Shown here in pieces: positions 1-29,000 of a DNA stretch of 29,000 nt. Within the stretch, counting starts at the first letter, position 1; every line of letters begins with the position of its first letter. This DNA is from Cristatella mucedo. Taxonomy: Eukaryota > Bryozoa > Phylactolaemata > Cristatellidae. The notes below the pieces were generated by a model. The model saw nothing but the letters and a program-made list of their open reading frames with translations, did no database searches and was not told the origin of the DNA. Made by a program: the position numbers and the translations under genes. The stretch lies in NCBI GenBank assembly GCA_009760855.2, contig WPIO01000008.1, forward strand, positions 2,731,001 through 2,760,000, given 5' to 3'.

Positions 1-622
1 CCAGGCGCAGCAGCGGTGCGGCGGCGACGACACGATCATCGATCGGCTCGGCGGAAAGGATTCGGAGTGGTGCTCGGCGAAAGCAGGCCGGCCAGCAGGC
101 GGCTTCCACTGCCGGCGACTGCCACCGGCCACCGACAAGAAGTTGGTGAGCGCCGGTCAATGGTGGCACACCGCGGCGCTGGCGGCAGCAGCAGCAGCAG
201 TGGCAGGCCGTGTGTCGTAGCCTGCAGCACCCTGCAGCTGTTGGCAAATATATAAAAAAAAACAACGGTGCAGCCTCGAGCACCGAAAGCTGCACCCGAA
301 AAAAGATGGCTCCAAACGTCGGTACCGTTGCACTCATCACAGCCGAACGGCTGCCGGCAGCAGTGCGATTGTCCTACTAAAAAAATATGGCGAATACTGA
401 CATCTCGAACCTTGGCAGCGACACAGCAACGCCGAGTGCTACAAAACTAGCACGATTTTTCTCTCTCTCAAATTCTCGCTTGAAAGTGGCATATTGTCCG
501 AGCACGAGCGTTACAGATTCGTCCCTCGGCGTAGTTTGACGCCTGCACAACGACACCGCCGTCTAGCGGTCCTGCCCTGCGGGAACTGGCCAATCGAGGC
601 CGCTAGCAAGCGAGCGACAGAC
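1..622. other. 3' flank of EXTL3-type gene, no gene recognised
   Basis: This stretch lies beyond the stop codon of the minus-strand EXTL3-type gene. Bases 1-240 are GC-rich. An A-rich stretch follows near 250-300, and there is a CT-rich stretch at 457-475. Short open frames exist on both strands but none resembles a known protein. No clear polyadenylation signal for the minus-strand gene (TTTATT read on the plus strand) was seen, so the transcript end is not placed. Confidence 0.5.
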
Positions 623-660
623 AGATCGCTTCTCCTCCCTCAAGGGAGGAGAAGCGATCT
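623..660. repeat. Perfect inverted repeat (18-bp arms, 2-bp spacer)
   Basis: The left arm at 623-640 (AGATCGCTTCTCCTCCCT) and the right arm at 643-660 are exact reverse complements separated by CA. The hairpin lies about 270 bp past the stop codon of the EXTL3-type gene on its sense strand, so it may fall in the 3' UTR. The spacer is too short for a normal miRNA precursor loop. Confidence 0.9.
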
Positions 661-693
661 GGTCGGTCGCAGTGACCGCAACGACTGGCCAGG

Positions 694-742
694 GAGTGGT
701 CACGTGGGCATGCACTGATGGTGCATACCCACGTGACCACTC
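694..742. repeat. Near-perfect inverted repeat with CACGTG in each arm
   Basis: The arms are 22 bp (694-715 and 721-742), separated by 5 bp, with one mismatch. Each arm contains CACGTG next to a GTGGTC/GACCAC end. It is 33 bp from the hairpin at 623-660, so the two form a pair of foldbacks downstream of the EXTL3-type stop codon. Confidence 0.85.
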
Positions 743-794
743 ACATTGCCTCAGGGCAGTGACCACTTCTCCTCCCTCGGGTGGGAGGGGCCAC

Positions 795-823
795 ATACAC
801 ACGCACACGAGCACGCACACACG

Positions 824-878
<55 letters not shown>

Positions 879-886
879 GCGCACAC
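795..886. repeat. (CA)n microsatellite
   Basis: A CA-rich stretch with a pure core of about 40 bases (833-873), flanked by CACG and CATA variants. On the sense strand of the EXTL3-type gene it reads as (TG)n, beginning about 50 bases after the stop codon, so it is probably in the 3' UTR. Confidence 0.9.
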
Positions 887-932
887 AAACCGTCGGTGGA
901 GGCAAGTGGGGCTGCAGAGGCGAGGCTCGAGG

Positions 933-12411
<11,479 letters not shown>

Positions 12412-13060
12412 GCTCGCTCCGGCACAGCACGCCGCCGCGGACGGTCGGCGGCGTGCAGCCAGCTTTCGTCGTTGCTCGCTGCGCGGCGACTTGCGACGAC
12501 TCGCGACGACTCACGGGGACGCGGGACGACGCCGGTCGAGCATCGCGGCGGCGGCGGCGGCAGCGGCGACGATGGGACGGCGGCGGCGACGAGCTGTGCA
12601 GCGGCGTCGCGCGGCTGCGGACGCGAAGGGGCGGCAGAGAGCGGCTCCGCTCGGTGGAGCGCGCGCGCGCACGAGTGGGGGCGAGCGTACCTGGTAACGG
12701 GCGCGCAAGGGCCGCCACAGAGGGGCAGAGAAGACGGTCCAGGCCGGACGGCCGGAAGCGGGCAAGCGTTGTCAAGGTCGAGGCCGTCCCGACGGACGGA
12801 CGGACGGCCGCCTGCGCGCTCCGCCCGAGGCGGCGCGCAGCCGTCCGTCGTGCGTGCGTCTCGCAGAGGTCACGCCAGAGCGCCGCCGCAGCTACAGCTA
12901 AGAAGCCCGGAGCAACGAAAGAGTGCTGCTCGGCGTCTTTCGAGCCGGCGCAAGGAGTAACGCGAAAGCTATCCTACTTGCTCCGTCGCGCTTCAATGGC
13001 CTTCGAGGAGACGGCCGCGTCGGTGTGGCGTTAGCGCTGCGCGCGCATTCGACCGCTAGT
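12412..13060 (-). promoter_or_regulatory. GC-rich 5' flank / probable promoter and 5' UTR of EXTL3-type gene
   Basis: About 650 bp directly upstream of the EXTL3-type start codon are very GC- and CpG-rich, with CGG/CGA repeats and GACGGACGGACGG near 12790. No TATA box was seen on the minus strand. This looks like a CpG-type promoter of a housekeeping gene, inferred from composition and position only. A non-coding first exon cannot be excluded. Confidence 0.45.
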
Positions 13061-13510
13061 CGATGGCGAAAGTTATATCAGGCTTAAATCAAGGAGACGC
13101 TAGAAAGGTAAGCGGGCGAGGGAAGCGGCGAAGCTGGAGGCCGCTACTGCGAGCAGAGGAGACCCGCGAGCGTAATCGCGGAACGTATTCGGCGTGCATT
13201 TTAGATCGCAATCCGTACGTACCAATGAAGGGACACGCGCGCACTGCGCGTGACACGTTTTGGCGCTTTTTGAAACGGGGTGGAGTCTGTCAAGTCACGC
13301 ATATCGGCGAGACGCGAAACAGGACAGCTGGAGGTCAGCTAGCCAAAAACGATTCTACGCAGCAGCCTTTAAAAAATTTCAAACATACATTACCGTGCAC
13401 GGCACGCAAAGCCATGCGAACGGAAAACGACTCTACGCTGGTCATTGGCAGAAGTAATTGGCAATGCGGCAGAAATTGCGAAGTCTATTGCGAAACGGAA
13501 CGCTTGCTGA
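13061..13510. other. Intergenic sequence, nothing recognised
   Basis: GC content falls and the plus strand has a moderate open frame (13063-13551) with no recognisable domain. I see no feature here before the 3' tail of the L2-like fragment. Confidence 0.45.
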
Positions 13511-13531
13511 TTGTCCTTGTGCCGCTACCTT

Positions 13532-14720
13532 GTATGTATGTATGTATGTAATGTATCTCCGTCACTGTAACCACAAAACCAAAAAGTTCACGTGGGCGTT
13601 ACGCAGGATAGTTTTGTATAGCGCACTCCCAGCATAGTTTTGTAAAGCGCACTCACAGCCTAAGCAGCTTTCGGTACGCATTCGGTAGCCAGCAGACTTC
13701 GCCTCATGAAACAAAGAGAAAGTGAGAAGTATAGCTGAGTCAGCAGAGCGGTTTAGGTAGTGAGTAGCATGGCAGGAGCAGCTCAGAACCGCTGAAACGG
13801 ATGAGCCATAGTCGACAGTAGGAGAGTAGTTGCCGTTGCGTAAGAATTGTGGAAGCGAGTTCCATAGTCTTGGACCTGCAGAGCTAAAGCTTCTGTCGTC
13901 ACAGGTCTTTAAGCGGAGGAATGGAACAGCTAATTTATTGTCCATGCAGGACCTGAGGCCACGAGGAGGCTGAAATTGGTGCGTAATAGTTCGGCTAGGT
14001 ATGGATGAGCCAAGACGTGGCCTTGGCCTTGTGGGTAAGAATTTTGCTCTGTATACGTTGATCAGGGGGAAGTTATCGAAGCTCCTTCAGCTAAGCGTAC
14101 ACGTACAAGTGTAGTGTAACGCCACGTGTTGGTAACGTAACGTTATGTAGTGTAACATTACGTGTTAACCAAGCTAGTATTTCAGTTACTCTTTCAGCTA
14201 CTCCTTCAGCTAAGCGTACGCGTGGTCGAAGCTCTGAGATTTATTCACTTGCCTTGCAGCCATACTCATTACCAGCTGCAGTTGCCTAATGACTTTTTTC
14301 GGCACCCCAGCCAAAATGGAATTGCAATAATCTAGCTTAGACAGAATCATGGAGCTAAATACATTTTTCGCAAGCCACCATGGAAGTCAGTTCCTAATCA
14401 TCGATAGGTATCGTATCGGACGTGATGGCTAGCTGTGGAGGCAGTCTTCTTAATGAAGCTTTCAATATTTAGGCAGCTGTCGAAGATGGCACCTAACTCC
14501 AAGCGCTTGGCGATGGTCGCACATCGGCATCACCTACTAGAAGAGTAAAGCCTTCTAGAACAGCCACGCACTTGAGGTTTCCTATGAGTAGCAGGTCCGC
14601 TGTCTCATCGTTTACTTCAAGGAAATAGCATTCAATTACCATGAAGCTAGAGGGGAAGAGCGTTGAACGCTTACCACAATTAAGCACTACAGCCTTTATC
14701 CTAAGAGAAAAGCTTGCCCG
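13532..14720 (-). mobile_element. L2/CR1-like non-LTR retrotransposon, 3' fragment with RT remnants (copy 1)
   Basis: Read on the minus strand, frames separated by stops and frameshifts give ETADLLLIGN near 14600 and LGAIFDSCLNIESFIKK near 14490. They continue with SKLDYCNSILAGVPKK near 14300-14345 and RSFSSAGPRLWNSLPQFLR near 13850-13890. These are the reverse transcriptase C-terminal blocks of L2/CR1 elements. Two tandem GCGCT(T/A)TACAAAACTAT units follow at about 13611-13655, and the fragment ends in (TACA)n at 13532-13552, as expected for the 3' end of such an element. The copy is decayed and truncated at its 5' side. Confidence 0.85.
14082..14219. repeat. 100-bp insertion bounded by 19-bp direct repeats
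   Basis: CTCCTTCAGCTAAGCGTAC occurs at 14082-14100 and again at 14201-14219. The 100 bp between interrupt the L2-like RT remnant, contain two related GTAGTGTAAC-CACGTGTT / ATTACGTGTT units, and form a partly palindromic core around 14130-14165. This looks like an insertion with a target-site duplication, or a local tandem duplication. Confidence 0.7.
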
Positions 14721-15549
14721 CAGGGGAAGGCCGCACGCCATGCAAATTGTGCAGACTCTCTTCACACCGGTCAGCGTCGGCTAGCGAATCAGAAGAGCGT
14801 CTACGGGACTCAGCGTACACGTTTCGTTGCGACGGTCGCCTTTCGATTCGCTCCCGCAGGCGACCCACGCTTCAACAACGAGGCGTTCACAATTCGCGGC
14901 GACGCGAGCGAAGGCGGAATGTAGCGAGCTGCACGCGAGCTCGGGCGAATGTGCAACAGCAGCCGCGCCGCACGGCGACCGCCGCCACCGCCGGGCCACC
15001 TGGCTTGCAGACGGCGTATTTGCCTTTTAGCAGGGAAGCCGATCGACAGTAGCCGTTCCCCCGACGCCGTTGCGAGCATGCCCGGCTGAACCCCAAAACA
15101 CTACTCCTACGTACGCGTCGACAAGAGCCAAGTAACTATACCACCATGCACCCCGAGATGGTGGCGCACGTCTGCCCAATCGAAAATAAAGTAAAATAAT
15201 CTTTAGGGAAATTCGACCCAAATTTTGAATTCATTCGGCGAGGAAGAGACGCTCGGAGAGCTGGGGACGAGAATCGCACCCTGTAGATGCTGGCTCAAAA
15301 TAGGATGGATATTTGCGGGACCCAAACGGATCGAATCTTGGTGGAACCCAAGTCATATCAAAATCGATGGAATTCGATGAGAAAGAAATGGATGAAACCC
15401 AAACCCGAAATAGAAATTTTCTGGAATCTAAATAATAGACTGTACACCGAAATACCAGCACATCAATCTCACCGACATAATTTTTTCAATGCACGTAATG
15501 CAGCTTTTTCATCGCCGCCGCCTTTTATAAGTCCAAAAAGCCACAAGAA
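14721..15549. other. Intergenic sequence, nothing recognised
   Basis: A GC-rich part (about 14,780-15,080) is followed by AT-richer sequence. Around 15,320-15,410 the motif ACCCAA recurs with GAT/GGA-rich spacers. Open frames on both strands lack recognisable similarity. Confidence 0.4.
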
Positions 15550-16090
<541 letters not shown>

Positions 16091-17869
16091 GCGGCGGGTT
16101 CCTCGGAGCAGAGGAAGAATTCTTCTCTCTCTCTCTCTGTCCGTCGATCGATCGGTGCCGTCGCTGCTCCGATCGGCACAGCCGGAGGCGCAGGCGCAGC
16201 AGCGTAGTGCCCCGAGATTATGAGCCTGCCTGCGCTTAGCCTCGATTGACAGCTACGATGCTTTGCCGCTGAGGTGGGACGCTCACGAGATGGCCGCAAC
16301 AAGCTGAGGCTTATGAGCAGCAGCATTGTGTAGGATTGTGATTGCTGTAGCTTACGACCTGGCTACTATATAAGGCTTTCGCCCGACCGAGGCGGCGGTC
16401 TCGTAAACGGTCTGCCAGTCAGCGAGTCTGGCGCTGAGCGTGAGCTGCCGCGAACGTGTTGGCAAGACAGCAGAAAGTCACTTGGCTGTCGAACGCGGGC
16501 TATTGTCGTGCATTTGCTAAATACGACGTTACTGCTAGCGCTTCGTGCGGAAATATCGAGTGCTGCGTTTTACCGTCGGCGAATTGCTACCTTCAGGTCT
16601 TTTCGCATTTCTCGCGAGTTGTGCCGCTACCCGAACATGCGAGGGTTTCGCTGTCGCAACAACAAGACTTGAGAGCCTCTGGGGTCTGTTGACTAACCTT
16701 GCAGCCCGATTCGTCCGGTGCGTACGCGCGAGCGAACATTCGGTAACTGGAAATCTGCAGCTGCTCGTGCCGACGCTGACCACTGGGAAGGGATCCCGCG
16801 TGACTTTGAATGCGAATGTGAGAATGCGAATGCCGATTGCGATTCCGTCGAAATGCGACCAAACGCGAGAGCCAGTCATAGTGAGCAAATACCGGACTCG
16901 GATGGCATCGGATGCTCGCCAAGAGTGCTGCAAACTGGCGGCGGCGGCGGCGGCGGAGCGGCCAGACTGCGACTGCCGACATATTTATTATTCGCGGCTC
17001 TTGTATTGGAATGGCTAGGAACCGGCTGTGCGATAACGGTTATGGCAATGAACGGTCAGGCGGCCGACGTCGTGTAATAGCGAGTCGGCTGAGCTCGAGG
17101 CTTTGACCCGGGCAGGAGTTCCGTTCTAGACCTCTTAAGGGTCAGGCAGTCGATAGGCGCTCTGGGCGCGGGCCATGACTGCTGGTACTAGATGTGTGTA
17201 TTTCTCCGCCGTCCCCGTCGAACACTCAGCTCTGCGTGTCTGGGATGTGGATGTTGCTATCTTGAGGTGCGCCCGCAGCAGCGCGTCGTCGTCGTCGACG
17301 CGTCCTGCTACCAGCGTGCAGCGAGAGCCGCCGCTGTACCCACAATTCACTAACCTCGCTTCCTAGGGTCGTCGGTTTAACGGTCGCGCCGTTTGGCGAG
17401 CGACGTTTGTCGGCTGCCCCTTGTCGTCCGGACGTCGGCGCCGCCGCCGCCGCTGCCACGTAACCCACTTTTAGCAGTAAAAATATGGGCAGCTATCACA
17501 GGCAACGCCGAGAAAGACAAACAGCGGACACTGGGGCCAGCGTTCCGGAGCAAATCTGTAACCTGAGTTTTCCGAAATAATTCGCAGGCACAGGCATGAG
17601 AGCACGGTCTGTCTACTGAGAGCTTCGACTCAGTGCATCTCTTTCCGGTCGGGCCGCTCTTGGGTAGCTTCAGGCAGGAGGCGAGAAATCGACTGCTACG
17701 CATAAAAGATAAGAAGAGTTTCGGTCTGGCCAGAGTTGCCGAAGAGCGAGAATACACCCGTCGCCGCCGATTGACCGCCCGTGTTCGGTGGCGTTTCACG
17801 CCCGGCTCGCTATATCGATCGCTTCTGCTGGAAGCTGCTCGTACATTTTCTTTATCGCACGAAGCCAGT
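16091..17869. other. GC-rich intergenic sequence, no gene recognised
   Basis: Many open frames exist on both strands but none shows a recognisable domain or a consistent set of splice sites. A TATA-like CTATATAAGG lies at 16366-16375. The GAATG-rich stretch at 16,805-16,850 (GAATGCGAATGTGAGAATGC) is a short imperfect repeat. Non-coding 5' exons of the downstream lipin gene could be here but cannot be placed. Confidence 0.4.
16366..16375 (+). promoter_or_regulatory. TATA-box-like CTATATAAGG
   Basis: A strong TATA consensus followed by GC-rich sequence at the usual distance for a start site (about 16,395-16,405). TATAAGGCTTTC (16369-16380) is repeated exactly at 18998-19009. No linked transcript can be shown; it could serve an upstream non-coding exon of the lipin gene. 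Confidence 0.35.
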
Positions 17870-18720
17870 TTTGCACGCATCCCGTTTCGCCCCGCCCCCC
17901 CCCGTCCTTGAATCGGTCTGCGGCTGTACGACAGGCAGGGTACGGCAACAGGCCGCGCGAGCGGGACGGCGCGTAGGAGGCTCCGCTAGGTGGCGTCGCT
18001 ACGTGGGAGCAGGACCGTGACGTCACGGCCCGGCAAGGTTAGTCTGCCGCGTCCGACGCTGCGGGTGTGACTCACAGCCGCTGACCGTGGGTCACTGCGC
18101 AGTAGGCTCCTCTCACTCGCGCTAAGCTCGGCCCATGGCTTGGCGGCACATTCCTGCGGCTTCACGTTTCCCCAGCGGAGGCCTGATTTGAATCGCCGCT
18201 CTCGGAGGGTTGGCTCGGGGGGGGGGCGGCCCCGCCCCGCCAGACCGAAGGATAATCTCTGCATCGGCCCGGTGAGGCCGCGAGACTGCCGAGGAGGGAG
18301 GGAAAACAGGCAGGCAGGTAGGCGTTCACAGCCCCTTCTCCTTCGCCTCGTGCCGATTCTGCGCCGCCCGGTGCTCCATCGCGCAGCACGAGCTGGCGAA
18401 CTATAGCTCCTAGCCCGTCTCGGGTGGCCTAGCCTGGCCCGGCCGCTCCCGGAAGCTCCAGGAGCCCGGCAGGCAGTGCTGTGGGCGTGGATCTCGTTCC
18501 GTGTCCTGATTGGGTGATCTGCAGATGGCGTTACCTGGGGGGGGGGGTCGCCCGTCGCTGCCACCGCCTGCAGCCGCGCCGCTGCTGGTAGCGTAGCGCC
18601 TGCCTGGCATCGCCCGGAGGCGCACGAGTCGCGAGCAGGAGGAGAGGCTGGACTGAGCGAGCGGCGATGCTACGCCTGCTGCTGCTGCTGCTGCCACGGC
18701 TAATGTAACGGCTAGTCATC
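17870..18720. promoter_or_regulatory. CpG-rich region, candidate lipin gene control region
   Basis: About 850 bp of GC- and CpG-rich sequence with short G runs (18217, 18537). It contains a full CRE palindrome at 18015-18028 and an ATTGG (inverted CCAAT) near 18509. It lies 1.2-2.0 kb upstream of the lipin start codon. The promoter role is inferred from composition and position. Confidence 0.35.
18015..18028. promoter_or_regulatory. CRE-type palindrome CCGTGACGTCACGG
   Basis: A perfect 14-bp palindrome containing the full cAMP response element TGACGTCA, within CpG-rich sequence about 1.9 kb upstream of the lipin start codon. It is a match to the CREB/ATF consensus; occupancy is unknown. Confidence 0.5.
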
Positions 18721-18837
18721 ACTGGACCACCGTCCCGCGACCTGCTTGCAGGCACTAGAGGTACCAGCGTAAGTGAACTATCTGTGGGAATTGTGCCTAA
18801 GCTTTCATTCTTCACCTAAAGCTTGTGTTTTTCCTAT

Positions 18838-18856
18838 CATATATACATATATATAT

Positions 18857-18906
<50 letters not shown>
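18838..18906. repeat. (AT)n microsatellite
   Basis: An AT-rich tract with TACATATA variants on the left and about 38 bp of pure AT on the right (about 18868-18906). Confidence 0.92.
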
Positions 18907-18909
<3 letters not shown>

Positions 18910-18995
18910 GCAGCCGTCATTAAGCTTGGCTATTCGAATGGGCCGAGCCACTGGGGCTGGGGGGGGCTAGGCTTCACCGTGCTAGTGTTCCGGCC

Positions 18996-19090
18996 ATTAT
19001 AAGGCTTTCAAGTTCTCATCGTGGCTGGGTTTTCAGCGTGGGAGAAGCCTTGCCTCTTCGATTGGCTCCGCGGCTGACTTTATAGACCCC
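18996..19090 (+). promoter_or_regulatory. Candidate core promoter elements upstream of lipin
   Basis: ATTATAAGG (18996-19004), an inverted CCAAT (ATTGG, 19061-19065) and TTTATAGA (19079-19086) are grouped about 0.85-0.93 kb upstream of the lipin start codon. Their spacing is not canonical, so this is only a candidate promoter. Confidence 0.22.
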
Positions 19091-19157
19091 ACCTACCAGA
19101 CGCTCAGCGCCGACCGCTAGCTTCGGGGGGGGGGGGCAGCGTGTTGGCTGGGCCTCC

Positions 19158-19193
19158 AGCCGGCCGCGGCCTCTCGATCAGCCGGCCGCGGCC
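19158..19193 (+). repeat. 14-bp direct repeat AGCCGGCCGCGGCC
   Basis: Two exact copies (19158-19171 and 19180-19193), 22 bp apart, each with a CGGCCG/CCGCGG palindromic core, in GC-rich DNA upstream of the lipin gene. Confidence 0.8.
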
Positions 19194-19641
19194 TTCGGAA
19201 CCGGCCAGTCAGGCCGTCGTTTTCGTAGGCGTGGCAGCACGCCTCCTGCAGGCTGGTTTCTGCTCCGGGCCCCTCCCCCACCCCAGCAAGTGTAGCAAGG
19301 CTGCGGCCTCGAGGCTTATCGGATCGGGCGCCTCCAGTGTGCTTATTTAACACCGATTGGCACTTCGCCAGTACTCAGGACTGGATGGCCGATACCGTTG
19401 CCCTCCCCCCCTTTAGATGCCATCCCTGCGGTCCGATGCTGATGACTAGAAGGGAGCTCCAAACTCCTCTGCTAATGCTTCGTGGGCTGATATAGATGGG
19501 CTCGGGTAAAAGGTGGGCAAAAGATGTCTCGATCGCAGCTCTTGTTTAGCCAACGAAAGCTGCTTCACCGATGCTCCACTTGTAATTGTCAGGACCGGAC
19601 CAGAGGATTTTACTTCGGTAGCTTGAGGCACTTGGCTTCTG

Positions 19642-19679
19642 CACCTGTGGCAGGTGCAGCAGGTGTACTTCTACAGGTG
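19642..19679. promoter_or_regulatory. Cluster of four CAGGTG/CACCTG E-boxes
   Basis: CACCTG at 19642-19647 and CAGGTG at 19651, 19660 and 19674. The first two form a small hairpin (GCACCTG-TGG-CAGGTGC). The cluster ends about 245 bp upstream of the lipin start codon, in likely promoter or 5' UTR sequence. CAGGTG is bound by Snail/ZEB-type zinc fingers and some bHLH factors; function here is inferred. Confidence 0.4.
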
Positions 19680-19922
19680 TGCTGGCAGTTGTCCGGCCAG
19701 CTGACATAGACGGTGCTGAGAAATGCAAAATCGGCGTCAGCAGACTCTGGCTCTGGCGAAAGACCCTGAGATCTGAGATTGCCCGAACTTTACTGTACTT
19801 TGTGGCGTTTTGATGTACATATGAAGATGGGTGCGGTTCTCTTTGGGGCGTTAAAGGTACTGCAGCTAGCACGGCTCGGCTGCAGGAGTAGTAGTCAACT
19901 ATTGCTGCCAGTACTGCCGATC

Positions 19923-28694
<8,772 letters not shown>

Positions 28695-29000
28695 GTAAGC
28701 CCTTCGCAGCGACGGCGCACGTGCTTCCGCCACATTCCTCGGGGCTCTGAGCTTCCCTGGCACTCCTTCTCCTGCCACCGCTTCTCCTGGCAACACGGGA
28801 ATTGTGTGCTTTGGTGGATGCTGGCTAGCGTTACTGCTGGCCAGCGTCCACCGGGCGCGGGCCTCGTGGCCGGCTGGCCAGACAGCTGCTTCCTTCTCAC
28901 TCGGGCGAGCATCAGGCGAGAGCGGCGAGGCGCTCACGCGACGCAAAGTAGGTGAGGCGACTACGCTTAGTGCCGTCCTTTGCACTGAGTGTGCTACCGA
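28695..29000. other. Start of lipin intron 8 (runs off window)
   Basis: No further coding block was recognised up to the window edge. The lipin HAD catalytic motif is absent here and expected downstream. Confidence 0.55.

Noticed and set aside
623-660. miRNA precursor
   Set aside because: The two-base spacer cannot form a normal precursor loop and the arms are perfectly paired; the same applies to 20552-20590 with a one-base centre.

Overview
The window is animal nuclear DNA, most likely from an invertebrate. It holds two spliced protein genes with GT-AG introns, tRNA-derived SINEs, fragments of L2/CR1-like non-LTR retrotransposons, long CT, GA, CA and CTG tracts, and no bacterial gene organisation. 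I cannot name the species or phylum from the sequence.

The left part (about 0.9-12.4 kb, minus strand) is a complete EXTL3-type exostosin-like glycosyltransferase gene. Seven coding exons with phase-matched splice sites join into a 1001-residue protein. It has one N-terminal membrane anchor, a coiled coil, a GT47-like region and a C-terminal GT64 domain with an intact Asp-Asp-Asp motif. Its two long introns (1146-3669 and 4172-8731) carry most of the simple repeats, a cluster of SINE-type elements and a decayed LINE fragment.

The middle (12.4-19.9 kb) is the region between two divergently transcribed genes. It starts with the GC-rich 5' flank of the EXTL3-type gene. Two related L2-like 3' fragments follow, both on the minus strand. 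One has a 100-bp insertion between 19-bp direct repeats, the other a pure CTG tract of about 50 units. A GC-rich stretch (about 16.1-19.4 kb) then carries TATA-like, CRE and CCAAT-like sites and probably includes the 5' control region of the next gene.

The right part (19.9 kb to the edge, plus strand) is the 5' two-thirds of a lipin (phosphatidate phosphatase) gene. Eight phase-consistent coding exons give the N-LIP domain, a short linker, the conserved YLDDL and SLCGG blocks of the lipin middle region, and an Ala/Ser-rich segment. The catalytic HAD domain (DxDGT) is not in the window and should lie just to the right.

The two genes act in unrelated pathways (heparan sulfate initiation; glycerolipid synthesis and nuclear co-regulation), and nothing here ties them functionally. 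I found no clearly new protein system. The most unusual features are repeat structures: a 3' tail shared by two short-element types, a GA/CT compound repeat unit found in opposite orientation in two introns of one gene, a CTG expansion inside a LINE fragment, perfect hairpins, and a pyrimidine tract of about 0.5 kb running up to a lipin 3' splice site.
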